Assembly (NCBI RefSeq): GCF_014650995.1
Contig: NZ_BMWA01000019.1
Span: 43,798 to 107,797 of the forward strand
DNA length: 64,000 nucleotides
Origin: Streptomyces viridiviolaceus
GTDB lineage: Bacteria; Actinomycetota; Actinomycetes; Streptomycetales; Streptomycetaceae
Direction: 5' to 3'
How positions within the stretch are numbered: position 1 is the first letter of the stretch; each line of letters opens with the position of its first letter. Below are positions 53,742 to 62,538 of the stretch, in pieces. A model generated the notes under the pieces. The model was not told where the DNA came from and searched no databases. It saw nothing but the letters and a program-made list of their open reading frames with translations. A program made the position numbers and the translations under genes.

Positions 53742-53840
53742 GCGCGGTCGCTCCCGCGGCACGCAGCAGCGTTCACACGACGAGCCACGCCACACCCGCG
53801 GCACGCAGCGGCGTTCACACGACGAGCCACGCCACACCCG
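53711..53840. repeat. 42-bp tandem repeat at the 3' end of the GH18-like gene
   Basis: Two near-identical 42-bp units start at 53753 and 53795 (GCAGC[A/G]GCGTTCAC at 53763 and 53805). A degenerate unit exactly one period earlier contains GCAGAGGCGTTCAC at 53721-53734, inside the last codons of the GH18-like gene and its stop. The array therefore seems to have grown from the gene end. Confidence 0.85.
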
Positions 53841-53903
53841 AGGTGCGCGCGTTGCGAGCCGTGGTCGCCCGCGCCCACGGGGTGAAGCCGCGTACGCGCG
53901 CGC

Positions 53904-54362
53904 TCAGCGGCGCCGGTGCACCAGCCGGCCCGCGCAGACCGTCGCGATGCACGCGCCGGTCTCGTCGAGGACGGCGAGGTCGGCACGGCCGTTCCGGCGG
54001 ATGGCGGGCTCCCAGGACGGCGACGGCACCCCGGGCCACACCGCCACGCCGTTGCGCTCGGCGGCCGCGCGGAGTTCGGGTGTGCCGACGTGCTCCTCCA
54101 GAACCACCACGGCACCCAGCTTCAGCACCGCGTGGATGCGTTCGCGAGGCGTCGGCGCGTCCGGCAGCGGGCCCTCGTGGACGCGCGCGGGGCCGAGGAC
54201 GCCCGGCCATCTGCGTACGCGCGCCCCCGGGAACCGCTCACGCAGTTCCTCGAACGTCCCGACGTCCCCGATCCGGTCCCGCCCCACCACGACGGCACCG
54301 TCCCTGATCGGCTCCGAGCTCCAGCTGACCCGGACCTCGTCCGCCGTGTGAATGGTCTCCAA
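53904..54362 (-). CDS. Stand-alone amidohydrolase composite-domain (imidazolonepropionase-like) protein
   Basis: A 152-aa protein containing only the beta-sandwich parts of an amidohydrolase: N-terminal IRDGAVVVGRDRIGDVG and C-terminal RRNGRADLAVLDETGACIATVCAGR. The metal-binding TIM barrel is missing. It begins (TTG at 54362) 17 nt after mqnC and is probably co-transcribed. In the middle VVLEEHVGTPELRAAAERNGV is unlike any metal motif. Function unknown; the neighbour suggests some link to futalosine metabolism or it may be a remnant that kept a binding role. Confidence 0.65.
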   Translation of the reverse strand: METIHTADEVRVSWSSEPIRDGAVVVGRDRIGDVGTFEELRERFPGARVRRWPGVLGPARVHEGPLPDAPTPRERIHAVLKLGAVVVLEEHVGTPELRAAAERNGVAVWPGVPSPSWEPAIRRNGRADLAVLDETGACIATVCAGRLVHRRR

Positions 54363-54379
54363 CTAGGTCCGCCACCGGG

Positions 54380-55579
54380 TCAGTTGGAGGCCAGCAGCTT
54401 CAGCTCGGGGTGAGCCGTCCCGCCCTCGATCGCCGTGGACGAGATGTGGGAGACGACCCGCTCGTCGACGGGGTCGTTCGCCGGGTCGTCGTGCACGACG
54501 AGGTGCTCGTACGTCGTGGAGCGCTGGGCCGGGACGCGTCCCGCCTTGCGGATCAGGTCGATGATCTCCAGCCGGTTGGAGCGGTGCTTGGCCCCGGCGG
54601 AGGAGACGACGTTCTCCTCCAGCATGATCGAACCGAGGTCGTCGGCGCCGTAGTGCAGGGAGAGCTGGCCGATCTCCTTGCCCGTGGTCAGCCACGAGCC
54701 CTGGATGTGGGCCACGTTGTCGAGGAAGACACGGGCGATGGCGATCATCCGCAGGTACTCGAAGATGGTCGCCTGCGTCCGGCCCTTCAGGTGGTTGTTC
54801 TCGGGCTGGTAGGTGTACGGGATGAAGGCGCGGAAGCCGCCGGTGCGGTCCTGCACGTCCCGGATCATCCGCAGGTGCTCGATGCGCTCGGCGTTGGTCT
54901 CGCCGGTGCCCATGAGCATCGTGGACGTCGACTCGACACCGAGGTTGTGGGCGGCCTCCATGATCTCCAGCCAACGCTCGCCGGACTCCTTCAGCGGCGC
55001 GATGGCCTTGCGGGGACGGGCGGGGAGGAGTTCCGCGCCGGCACCCGCGAAGGAGTCGAGGCCGGCCTCGTGGATACGGGTGATGGCCTCCTCGACCGAC
55101 ACGCCGGAGATCCGGGCCATGTGCTCGACCTCGCTCGCCCCCAGGCTGTGGATGACGAGCTGCGGGAACTCCTTCTTGATGGCGGAGAAGTGCTTCTCGT
55201 AGTACTCGACGCCGTAGTCCGGGTGGTGACCGCCCTGGAACATGATCTGCGTGCCGCCCAGCTCGACGGTCTCCGCGCAGCGGCGCAGGATGTCGTCGAG
55301 GTCGCGGGTCCAGCCCTTGGCGGTGTCCTTGGGCGCGGCGTAGAAGGCGCAGAACTTGCACGCCGTGACGCACACGTTCGTGTAGTTGATGTTGCGCTCG
55401 ATGATGTACGTCGCGATGTGCTCGGTGCCGGCGTACTTCCGCCTGCGCACGGCGTCGGCCGCCGCGCCCAGCGCGTGCAGCGGGGCGTCGCGGTAGAGGA
55501 CGAGGGCCTCTTCGGGGGTGATCCGCCCACCGGCGGCTGCACGGTCGAGGATGGGCTGAAGGTCGGCCTTCTCGGTCAC
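54380..55579 (-). CDS. mqnC: Cyclic dehypoxanthinyl futalosine synthase
   Basis: A 399-aa radical-SAM enzyme of the futalosine route to menaquinone; it cyclises dehypoxanthine futalosine. The [4Fe-4S]/SAM cysteines C70, C74, C77 are in NVCVTACKFCAFY, and QIMFQGGHHPDYG, SLGASEVEHMA, DSFAGAGAELL and STSTMLMGTGET match the MqnC/CofH family. The SMxG-type end (GSIMLEENVVSSAG) favours MqnC over MqnE or the F420 enzymes. GTG at 55579 with AAAGGGA upstream. It is the third gene of a minus-strand operon after the prepilin peptidase (69-nt gap). Other mqn genes are not in the window. Confidence 0.93.
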   Translation of the reverse strand: MTEKADLQPILDRAAAGGRITPEEALVLYRDAPLHALGAAADAVRRRKYAGTEHIATYIIERNINYTNVCVTACKFCAFYAAPKDTAKGWTRDLDDILRRCAETVELGGTQIMFQGGHHPDYGVEYYEKHFSAIKKEFPQLVIHSLGASEVEHMARISGVSVEEAITRIHEAGLDSFAGAGAELLPARPRKAIAPLKESGERWLEIMEAAHNLGVESTSTMLMGTGETNAERIEHLRMIRDVQDRTGGFRAFIPYTYQPENNHLKGRTQATIFEYLRMIAIARVFLDNVAHIQGSWLTTGKEIGQLSLHYGADDLGSIMLEENVVSSAGAKHRSNRLEIIDLIRKAGRVPAQRSTTYEHLVVHDDPANDPVDERVVSHISSTAIEGGTAHPELKLLASN

Positions 55580-55648
55580 CGGCGTCCCTTTCGTAAGGGT
55601 TGTGGACGGACCCGACCAGCCTACGCCAGCGGGTTTTCGCGGTCGCCG

Positions 55649-56470
55649 TCAGGCCGTGTACGCGCCGACCAGCAGCCCGAGGAACGCACCCGTGATCAGG
55701 AACGGCCCGAACGCGAGGGCGGTCTTGCGCCCCGCCCTGCCCGCGACGACGAGCACACCGCCGTACAGCGCCCCGAGCAGGAAAGCGGCGAAGGTGCCGA
55801 GCATCAGCGTCGGCCAGCCGTACCAGCCGAGGACGGCGCCCGCCCCGAGTGCCAGCTTGACGTCGCCGAAGCCCATGCCGGCGGGGTTGATGAACCACAG
55901 CACGAAGTAGCCGGCGCCGAGCGCGAGGGCGCCCAGCAGGGCGGTCGTCCACTCCCCGGCGTGCTCGGGGACGAGGGCGGTGAGGCCGAGGAGGGCGAGT
56001 GCGGCACCGGCGAGCGGCAGGGTGAGGGGGTCGGGCAACCGTCGTACCCGCAGGTCGACGACGGCCAGCAGCACGCCGACGGGCGCGATCAGCAGCCAGA
56101 CGGCCAGTTCGGGACGGGTTCCGGTGGCGGCGGCGAGGGCGGCGCAGACGAGTGCGGTGACGGTGACGAGGACGGCCGCACCGGCGCCGTACACCGGGCT
56201 GCCCGGCGCACTGTTCGCCGCACCGCGCGTCGCGCCGTCGGCTGAACTGCTCACCACCCCGTCCGCGGCAGTGCGCGTCGCGCTGGCCCTCCCGCACTGG
56301 CCGCACCGTGCCCGTCCGAGCCAGCCCCGGACGGGATGCCCGTCCGGGCACCGGTCCCGCCAGGGCTCCCCGGCCGGGGCGGAGAACCGGTAGGCGGCCC
56401 GCGGGAGCACCGCCCCCGTCACCGCGCCCCACAGCGCGGCGACGGCGACGACCAGCAGGTCGGTGCTCAT
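55649..56470 (-). CDS. Prepilin peptidase (A24 family)
   Basis: A 273-aa polytopic aspartic peptidase. Catalytic Asp residues are D139 in LLAVVDLRVRRLPD and D203 in GMGFGDVKL (GxGD). The N-terminal cytoplasmic part has CPDGHP and RARCGQCGR, a zinc-type Cys set, but the methyltransferase domain of full PilD is short or absent. About seven helices. It would process type IV/Tad-type prepilins, none of which are encoded here. It begins 10 nt after the LysM-BTAD gene and is probably co-transcribed with it. Confidence 0.87.
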   Translation of the reverse strand: MSTDLLVVAVAALWGAVTGAVLPRAAYRFSAPAGEPWRDRCPDGHPVRGWLGRARCGQCGRASATRTAADGVVSSSADGATRGAANSAPGSPVYGAGAAVLVTVTALVCAALAAATGTRPELAVWLLIAPVGVLLAVVDLRVRRLPDPLTLPLAGAALALLGLTALVPEHAGEWTTALLGALALGAGYFVLWFINPAGMGFGDVKLALGAGAVLGWYGWPTLMLGTFAAFLLGALYGGVLVVAGRAGRKTALAFGPFLITGAFLGLLVGAYTA

Positions 56471-56480
56471 CCGCCGCTGC

Positions 56481-59423
56481 TCATCCCGCGGCCGCGACGC
56501 CGTCGCGCCACGTCGGCAGCAGCTCGTCGAGGAGCGCCTCGGTGCGCGGCGGCAGACCGCGCGCCCCGCTGCGGCCGATGAGGTCGGCGGCGAGCGCGCG
56601 AAGCCGGTCGGTGTCGCCGGTGGCGTGCGTGGCGCGCAGCAGCTCGTTCCACAGGCGCTCGTCGGAGGGAGCCGTGCGCAGGGCCGCGGTCAGCGCCTCG
56701 ATGGCCTTCTCCGCGCGGTCCTTCTCCAGGTGGAACTCGGACAGTGCCAGCCCGGTGTCCGCGACGAGCAGCGGGAGCTGGGCGTCGATGATCTCGTGGG
56801 TGAGCCAGCGGTAACGGCCCTCGGGCCGGTCGGCGAGCAGCGGCCCGCGCACCAGCACCAGCGCGTCGGTGAGCAGCCGGCCGCGCACCTGGCGGCTGTC
56901 GACACCCCGGCCCTGCGTGGCCTCGTAGTAGAGGGAGCGCAGCACGTCCAGGTCGGAGACGACGGACTTGGCGAGGGTGAGCCGCCCGGTGGCGTCGGTG
57001 CCCAGCCTCGGCGTGCCGTCGGGGTCGGTACCGAGCCAGGCGCGCAGCCGCTCGACCAGCGCGTCGCGCACGTCCTCGGTCACGCCCCGCGGCCACAGCG
57101 CGGAGGCCAGGACGCGCGGGTGGACGCCCTCGCGGTGCAGCAGGAGCAGCGCGAGCGCCTCGTGGAGCTGGGCGCTGCGGTCGTCGTCGGGGGCGTCGAG
57201 GCCGATGATCTCGTACGACCCGACGAGGCGCGCGTACACCGCGGGCCGCCCCTGCTCGCTGATGTCGACGAGGAACGGCGGGGTGTTGGTCGGTCCGTCG
57301 GGCCCCTGGTCGGGATCGGCGTCGGTGAACAGCTCGACGACGGCACGCTGCTGGGCGGACGGCAGGAGCTGGGCGTCGAGTTCCAGCCCGAGCAGCGGGG
57401 CGAGCAGCTTGCCCTCGCCGGTGATCTCCATCTCCCAGGCGGCGCCGGGCAGGTCGGCGCTGTCGGTGCCGACTAGGTATCCGATGCCGAGACGGCCGGC
57501 GTCGGCGGCGAGTTCGGCGAGCCGCAGGGCGTCCTCGTCGGACGGCTGGGCGGCGAGCAGCACGAGGTGCGGTCCCCAACGGGTGTGCTGGGCGGGGCCG
57601 GTGCGTCCGGTCAGCACGGAGTCGTGCCCGGCGGCCCCCAGGGCACCGCGCCGCTGGCGGGTCTCGGCCGCCATGGTCTCGAAGAGGTCGTCGATGCCGT
57701 CGAGGTGGCGGATCCGGTTGGGCGCGAGGGGGGTCAGGTCGTCGCCGAAGCCGACGAGGGTGATGGTCATGCGGTCCGACCAGCCGTTGGTGGCCAGTTC
57801 GGCGGCGACGGACGCGAACACGGCGGCCCGGTCGGCCTCGCGGCCGCTGAGCGACACGATGCCGGGCACGGACTCCAGGTTGAGCAGCAGCCGTGACTCG
57901 TCCATGGTGCCGAGGCTGACGAGGCCGGGGTACGGGGCGGCGGTGTCGACGTCCTCGTACCGGGCGGCGTCGTCCTTCGCGAGCATCCAGAACGTCTGGT
58001 CCTGCCCGAGCTGCCAGGGGGCGGGCGGCTTGCCGGCGGGCTGGGCGAGCTGCAGATGCAGGTCGCCGTTGCTCAGCCAGGCCGCGTAGACGACGGGCAA
58101 GGGCCGCGACTCGGCGGTGAGGGACGCGGCGAGCCCGCGCAACGACCGGTCCAGCAGGCGTACGCCCTCCGGGTCGGCGCCCACGAGCAGCGCGTCCTGC
58201 ACGTCCTGGGCGTCGCCGGTCGGCGTGGGCGGCTCCATGCCGCGCCGCCCGCCGACACCGCCGAGCGCCGACTGCCACAGGGCCTGCCGGCGACGGCGGC
58301 CGAGGGCGCCGAGGAGACCGGCGGCGAGGAGGGGGGCGGTGAGGAGGGCTTCGGGCAGCCCGAAGGAGTGACCGCCGGACTCGGCGCCGGTGGTGTGCTC
58401 CTGCCCGGTGCTCGGGGCCGCGGGGGCGGGCCGCTGCTCGGGGAGGGAGACGCGGGAGTCGCCGCCGCCCTGGGCGCCGCCGCCCCCTTGCGCGTGGTCA
58501 CCGGTGCGGGCGTAGTCGTGGATCTGCTGCTGGACCTGCTCGGAGACGTTCGGCGCTTCGTCGGGCATCTCGACGAGATCGCCGCCGCGCGCGTCACCGG
58601 GCATCTCCATGATCCAGCCGGGCCGGATGAGGCTCGCCTCGGACAGCTTGGACCCGTCCGGCTGCACGCGGTCCTTGTTGAGCTCGAAGATCTCCTTGTA
58701 CCGGCGCCCGTCGCCGAGGTGCCGCTCGGCGATCTCCCAGAGGGAGTCGTGGTGCCGCCCTTCCGGGGGCTGGATCCGGTAGTACTTCGTGTCGCCGTCC
58801 TTGGCGCTGGGGCTGTCCGCGTGTGCCGCCGCCTGGGAGGCCTGCTCGGCGAGGGCGGCGGCTGCATCGGCGGCCTGCTCCTGCTGCTGGCCGAAGAGCC
58901 CGGGGGTCTGCTGGGCGGCCGCGACGGCCGGCTTCTGGTTCCCCTCCAGGTTCTGCCCGAGCTGCGACAGTCCCGGCGTGAGGCTCGCCGCGGTGGCTCC
59001 GACGAGCAGCAGGGCGGCGACGAGCTGCCGGGCCAGCAACTGACTGGGCCCGGATCCCGGCACCCGTCCCGGCACCCCGACGCCGGACAGCGCGGCCTTG
59101 ACCTCGACGAGTACGCAGGCGGTGAACTGGGCCCAGGCGAACCAGACGACGACGGTCAGGATGTTCAGGAACGTCTGGACGGTGATTTCCCGCTGCAACC
59201 AGTCGAGGCTCGGCGCCCCGCTCGGCAGCGGCCACCCCACCTGCGAGGCCAGCGCGAGAGGCACACCGACGACGAGACCGACCAGCACGACGAAGGCGAG
59301 GAACGCCTTGACGATGTCCCCGAACGAACGCCGCCGCACCCGCACGGGCTGCGGCGTCCGGTTCCTGGGGGCCGTCGAGGGAGCCGTCGAGCTTGTCGAG
59401 CTTGAACTGCGGCGTCGCGGCAT
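56481..59423 (-). CDS. LysM and BTAD domain membrane protein
   Basis: A 980-aa multidomain protein. Helices near residues 38-60, 80-105 and 130-155; a Gln/Ala-rich coiled segment; a LysM-like domain at about 215-275 (GRHHDSLWEIAERHLGDGRRYKEIFELNKD split by the motif IAERHLGDG); another helix near 355-375; then a large cytoplasmic part of about 400 residues ending in a winged-helix and BTAD repeat domain (HEALALLLLHREGVHPRVLA, SDLDVLRSLYYEATQG, LWNELLRATHATGDTDRL). BTAD is normally found in SARP-type activators; here it is linked to a membrane anchor. Family members accompany pilus/secretion genes in Streptomyces. Upstream gene of the prepilin peptidase. Confidence 0.83.
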   Translation of the reverse strand: MPRRRSSSSTSSTAPSTAPRNRTPQPVRVRRRSFGDIVKAFLAFVVLVGLVVGVPLALASQVGWPLPSGAPSLDWLQREITVQTFLNILTVVVWFAWAQFTACVLVEVKAALSGVGVPGRVPGSGPSQLLARQLVAALLLVGATAASLTPGLSQLGQNLEGNQKPAVAAAQQTPGLFGQQQEQAADAAAALAEQASQAAAHADSPSAKDGDTKYYRIQPPEGRHHDSLWEIAERHLGDGRRYKEIFELNKDRVQPDGSKLSEASLIRPGWIMEMPGDARGGDLVEMPDEAPNVSEQVQQQIHDYARTGDHAQGGGGAQGGGDSRVSLPEQRPAPAAPSTGQEHTTGAESGGHSFGLPEALLTAPLLAAGLLGALGRRRRQALWQSALGGVGGRRGMEPPTPTGDAQDVQDALLVGADPEGVRLLDRSLRGLAASLTAESRPLPVVYAAWLSNGDLHLQLAQPAGKPPAPWQLGQDQTFWMLAKDDAARYEDVDTAAPYPGLVSLGTMDESRLLLNLESVPGIVSLSGREADRAAVFASVAAELATNGWSDRMTITLVGFGDDLTPLAPNRIRHLDGIDDLFETMAAETRQRRGALGAAGHDSVLTGRTGPAQHTRWGPHLVLLAAQPSDEDALRLAELAADAGRLGIGYLVGTDSADLPGAAWEMEITGEGKLLAPLLGLELDAQLLPSAQQRAVVELFTDADPDQGPDGPTNTPPFLVDISEQGRPAVYARLVGSYEIIGLDAPDDDRSAQLHEALALLLLHREGVHPRVLASALWPRGVTEDVRDALVERLRAWLGTDPDGTPRLGTDATGRLTLAKSVVSDLDVLRSLYYEATQGRGVDSRQVRGRLLTDALVLVRGPLLADRPEGRYRWLTHEIIDAQLPLLVADTGLALSEFHLEKDRAEKAIEALTAALRTAPSDERLWNELLRATHATGDTDRLRALAADLIGRSGARGLPPRTEALLDELLPTWRDGVAAAG

Positions 59424-59735
59424 GGGGGATGTCCTGGGTCGTGGGTGGAGGGAAGGTGGTGTGAGGGCTGTGGACTGTCTGGTATGAGGGGTGTGCTGAG
59501 CCTACAGAGATCTTATGGACTGGTACTGACAGCGTCGAAGGCCGCCCGGCAGCCGGGGCGGCAACTTCCGTCCGATTGCTCGCCTTTGTCCTGCGGGGCC
59601 AAGGTCCGGGGAGAGTGCGCGACAACACTTCTCACATTCCCCACACAGTCCCCCAACGCCACCCGATGCCGCCCTGCCGACCACTGATAGCTTCGCTCTC
59701 TGTAGCACACACGCCGAACTCCGGGGGGACCAACC
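59424..59735. other. Divergent intergenic region
   Basis: 312 nt between the LysM-BTAD start and the lipoprotein start. Apart from the promoter candidate above, nothing is recognised; the lipoprotein has GGGGGGACC 8 nt before its GTG. Confidence 0.55.
59510..59538 (-). promoter_or_regulatory. Candidate promoter of the LysM-BTAD operon
   Basis: On the minus strand TCGACG (59538-59533) and TAAGAT (59515-59510) are separated by 17 nt. The start would be near 59503, giving an 80-nt leader. Confidence 0.4.
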
Positions 59736-60386
59736 GTGGCCCGCAGCGCCCTGACGACCACCGCAGCCGCGTTCACCGCGACGGCGACCCTGCTGCTGAC
59801 CGCCTGCGGCGGAGGCGGCGACGACTCGTCGCCGGACGACATCAAGGGGGCGGACAAGGGAGCGAACAGCTCCACGCCTTCGGCGTCGGCGGCGGGGGCG
59901 TCCGACGTCCAGCGCCCGGAGATCACCATCCCGAACAGTTTCCAGCTGACCTTCGAGAGCTGGACGAGCGGCGACCCCGACGAACAAGCGGTCCTCACTG
60001 ATGGCAAGGAACAACTGCGCGCGGGCTACGCGGCGATCATCGCCAACGACCCGGACAGCGAGGCCCTCGCCTTCTACGACACCGAATCCGGGCTCTCGCA
60101 GGACCGCAAGTGGGTCCAGTCGTACACGGACAAGAACCTGACCGTCATCGGCAAGCTGCCCGTGTCCGACCCCGAGGCAACACTCTTCGCGAAGAAGACG
60201 AAGGCTCAGCTCAGGTACTGCACCGACGAGAGCGAAGCGCGCACCAAGAACCGCAAGACCGGCAAGGTCGAGGCCAACCCCCCGGGCACCGACCCGAAGG
60301 TCGCCTACACCGTGACCATGCAGAAGAACGCCCAGGGCGTGTGGCAGGCCGTGTCCACCTCCTCCAAGAGGGGCGGGTGCTCCTGA
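59736..60386 (+). CDS. Secreted lipoprotein of unknown function
   Basis: A 216-aa lipoprotein with lipobox LTAC near residue 24 and an Asp/Ser/Ala-rich linker. The mature part (EITIPNSFQLTFESWTSGDP, YAAIIANDPDSEALAFY, ATLFAKKTKAQLRYCTDESE) resembles SnoaL-like/NTF2 or mce-associated lipoproteins in length and charge pattern, but not enough to name. It contains two Cys in the mature domain (CTDE and the terminal GGCS). GTG at 59736. Its stop shares TGATG with the next start. Confidence 0.75.
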   Translation: MARSALTTTAAAFTATATLLLTACGGGGDDSSPDDIKGADKGANSSTPSASAAGASDVQRPEITIPNSFQLTFESWTSGDPDEQAVLTDGKEQLRAGYAAIIANDPDSEALAFYDTESGLSQDRKWVQSYTDKNLTVIGKLPVSDPEATLFAKKTKAQLRYCTDESEARTKNRKTGKVEANPPGTDPKVAYTVTMQKNAQGVWQAVSTSSKRGGCS

Positions 60387-61465
60387 TGGCGCGGCGGATG
60401 CGACTGCCGACGAGACTGCTGGCCGGCACACTCGCGCCGGCCCTGTCGATCGTTCTCACCAGCACGTCGGCACAGGCCTTCGGCGGCGGAGGCACCAAGG
60501 ACGACACCAAGGGGAACTCGGACGGCAAAGGCTCGCTGTCGTCCTCCGTCTCCAGCATCCGTATCACCTATGTGAGCGGTGGCGACGGCGGCGGCGAGCA
60601 GGGCAACCTCAGCTCCATCGACCCCAATTGGGAGCCGCCGGCCTGCTGGTACGAGCCTGCCTTCACACCCGAGCAGCTCAAGGAGTTCGTGGACACGGAC
60701 GGAGGGGGTGACGTCGGCATCCACGAGTCGTGGTTCGGCAAGGAGCTGTGGACCGACCACTACCGGGACGGCAAGCCGGCGGACAACTTCGATCTGCACT
60801 CCCCTACGAACAGCGTCGCCGAGGGCTACAAGGACTACAACCTGGGCAAGGACGGCTACTTCTGGCGTGGAGTGGCACCCGACGACTCAGACCCGCAATC
60901 CTGGGACTGCGGCCGCATCATGTTCTGGGTCGACGCGAACGAGGTCCCTGACGACCCGCACGCACCAACACCGGAAATGCTCGCCGAGTACGCCTACAAC
61001 GAGGTCAAGATCCCCAAGACCGAGGTCGAGCTGAAGCCCCAGGCCAAGTCCACGGTGAACCTGCCGACGTGGGTCTGGCTGGACAAGGGCACCTTCAAGG
61101 AGGTCAAGGTCCGCGCCGAGCTGCCCAACACGGGCCTGTGGGCGGAGACGACGGCGAAACCGGTCTCCCTCCACCTGGAGCCGGGCACGGAAGACGCCGA
61201 GACCTACCCCGCCTCCGGCGAATGCGAGATCAACGCCGACGGCTCCATCGGCACGCCGTACACGAAGGGCGACGCCGACAGGACCCCGCCGTGCGGCATC
61301 AGGTACCTCCGCGCTTCGAACGGCGAGCCGTACCAGCTGAAGGCATCGGTCACCTGGGAGATCTCCTGGGAGGGCACGGGCGGCGCCAAGGGCGACCTGC
61401 CGGACGGCACCTTCGAGACGACGCAGGACATGGAGGTCCAGGAGATCCAGGCCATCAACCGCTGA
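60386..61465 (+). CDS. Secreted protein of unknown function
   Basis: A 359-aa protein with a clear Sec signal (RMRLPTRLLAGTLAPALSI, cleavage near AQAFG) and a Gly/Lys/Ser-rich linker. The mature domain is hydrophilic, with several Cys (PPACWYEP, WDCGRIMF, GECEIN, PPCGIRY) likely in disulfides, and ends in a beta-rich part (LKASVTWEISWEGTGG). Coupled by TGATG to the lipoprotein gene, so the two probably work together outside the membrane. No family recognised. Confidence 0.75.
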   Translation: MARRMRLPTRLLAGTLAPALSIVLTSTSAQAFGGGGTKDDTKGNSDGKGSLSSSVSSIRITYVSGGDGGGEQGNLSSIDPNWEPPACWYEPAFTPEQLKEFVDTDGGGDVGIHESWFGKELWTDHYRDGKPADNFDLHSPTNSVAEGYKDYNLGKDGYFWRGVAPDDSDPQSWDCGRIMFWVDANEVPDDPHAPTPEMLAEYAYNEVKIPKTEVELKPQAKSTVNLPTWVWLDKGTFKEVKVRAELPNTGLWAETTAKPVSLHLEPGTEDAETYPASGECEINADGSIGTPYTKGDADRTPPCGIRYLRASNGEPYQLKASVTWEISWEGTGGAKGDLPDGTFETTQDMEVQEIQAINR

Positions 61466-61494
61466 GAGGCTCTCGGCCCCCGAGCCTCTCAGCG
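61460..61494. terminator. Bidirectional 13-bp hairpin over two convergent stop codons
   Basis: CGCTGAGAGGCTC (61460-61472) and GAGCCTCTCAGCG (61482-61494) are perfectly complementary with a 9-nt loop. The left arm contains the stop of the secreted protein and the right arm the stop of the opposing relict gene. Confidence 0.85.
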
Positions 61495-61868
61495 ATCGCC
61501 TCGAGCCGTGTCGTCGGCGAACAGCTCACGCGCGTCGCCGGCACGGACAGCCCGCTGCGCCCAGATCTCGAGCTGCGCCAGATCCGTGCAGGCGAGCACA
61601 CGATCCCGGACGGCATCGGGGACCGGAATGTCACGCCACTCCAGGATGCGAAGGATCATCTCGGCACGATCCGCGACCCGGCCCTCCTCCCGGCCCTCCT
61701 CGCGCACCTTCTCGGCCACCGGATGCCGGAAGAAGTAGTGCATCTCCGCCATCAGTTCTCCTTCGCCTGGGAATCGGCCAGGCACGATTCGACGAACTGC
61801 CCGAAAACCGCCGCGCTCTCGGCGTCGATGGTCCGCAGGGTGAAAGCCACTGGCTCCGCACGACGCGG
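61489..61868 (-). pseudogene. Truncated and frameshifted relict of an actinobacterial Rpn/transposase-like protein
   Basis: Two pieces in different frames look like one C-terminal part. The upstream piece (61752-61850 and a few codons before) reads VAFTLRTIDAESAAVFGQF, ESCLADSQAKEN, then stops. The downstream piece (61489-61752) reads MAEMHYFFRHPVAEKVREE, EILEWR-like RILEWRDIPVPDAV, DLAQLEIWAQRAVRAGDA. They overlap in TGATGG; a small deletion near 61755 would explain the frameshift. From memory, intact relatives are about 300 aa and contain both parts in one frame, so the N-terminal about two thirds are gone. The 88-codon downstream piece might still be translated. Confidence 0.6.
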
Positions 61869-61876
61869 TCAACGCG

Positions 61877-62302
61877 CTACGCCGCGACAAGGTCACACCA
61901 CACGTACTTACCCCGGTTGCCGCCCCTGGCCAGCGGCTGCCACCCCCACAGATCCGCGCAGGCCCGAACCAGGGCGAGCCCCCGCCCCTCCTCCGCCCGG
62001 ACAAGCCGCTCCAGCTTTCCCGGCGGCTCGGGCGGTTCCGGGTCGGCGTCCCACGCCCCGATCCGCAGCACACCGGCCGACCACCGCACGCGCAGCGCGG
62101 CGGGGCCCTTCGTGTGGCGTACGGAGTTCGAGATCAGCTCGGTCGCGAGCAACTCGGCCGTGTCCACGAGGCGGATCAGGCCGTGCATGGTCAGGATCAG
62201 CCGGAGGGTACGGCGGCAGATGGTGACGGCGCGCAGGTCGTTCGGGATGTACAGGGTGTACTCCCAGGGCTCATCGGAATCGCTGGCGGTGCTTTCAGGC
62301 AT
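61877..62302 (-). CDS. HATPase_c_2 / RsbW-like ATP-binding regulatory protein
   Basis: A 141-aa GHKL-type ATPase domain: N-box TELISNSVRH near residue 54, G1 box WDAD, and G2 box EEGRGLALV. Single-domain proteins of this type in Streptomyces are anti-sigma-factor-like kinases. ATG at 62302 with AGGAGATCACGC. It is divergent from the XRE-DUF397 pair, an arrangement common in Streptomyces. The sigma factor or anti-anti-sigma partner is not in the window. Confidence 0.87.
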   Translation of the reverse strand: MPESTASDSDEPWEYTLYIPNDLRAVTICRRTLRLILTMHGLIRLVDTAELLATELISNSVRHTKGPAALRVRWSAGVLRIGAWDADPEPPEPPGKLERLVRAEEGRGLALVRACADLWGWQPLARGGNRGKYVWCDLVAA

Positions 62303-62538
62303 GCGTGATCTCCTGTCGGGCGTAGGAAGGAAGTCCGGGAGGCGCGGCGATGGCGGGCGGTGGCAGTGCCGCAGCCGTCATGGCAGGACGGAGCGGTGCG
62401 CTTCCGGAGCCCCGGCAATTCGCAGCGTGTGCGCCGCATCACCGACGGTAGGGCACTAATTTCTCCCCCTGCAACCCGCTGAGTAACCTGGCACCCGAAC
62501 GTGGCACGAGTTCAAGGCTGTTGAGAACAGGAGGGCGT

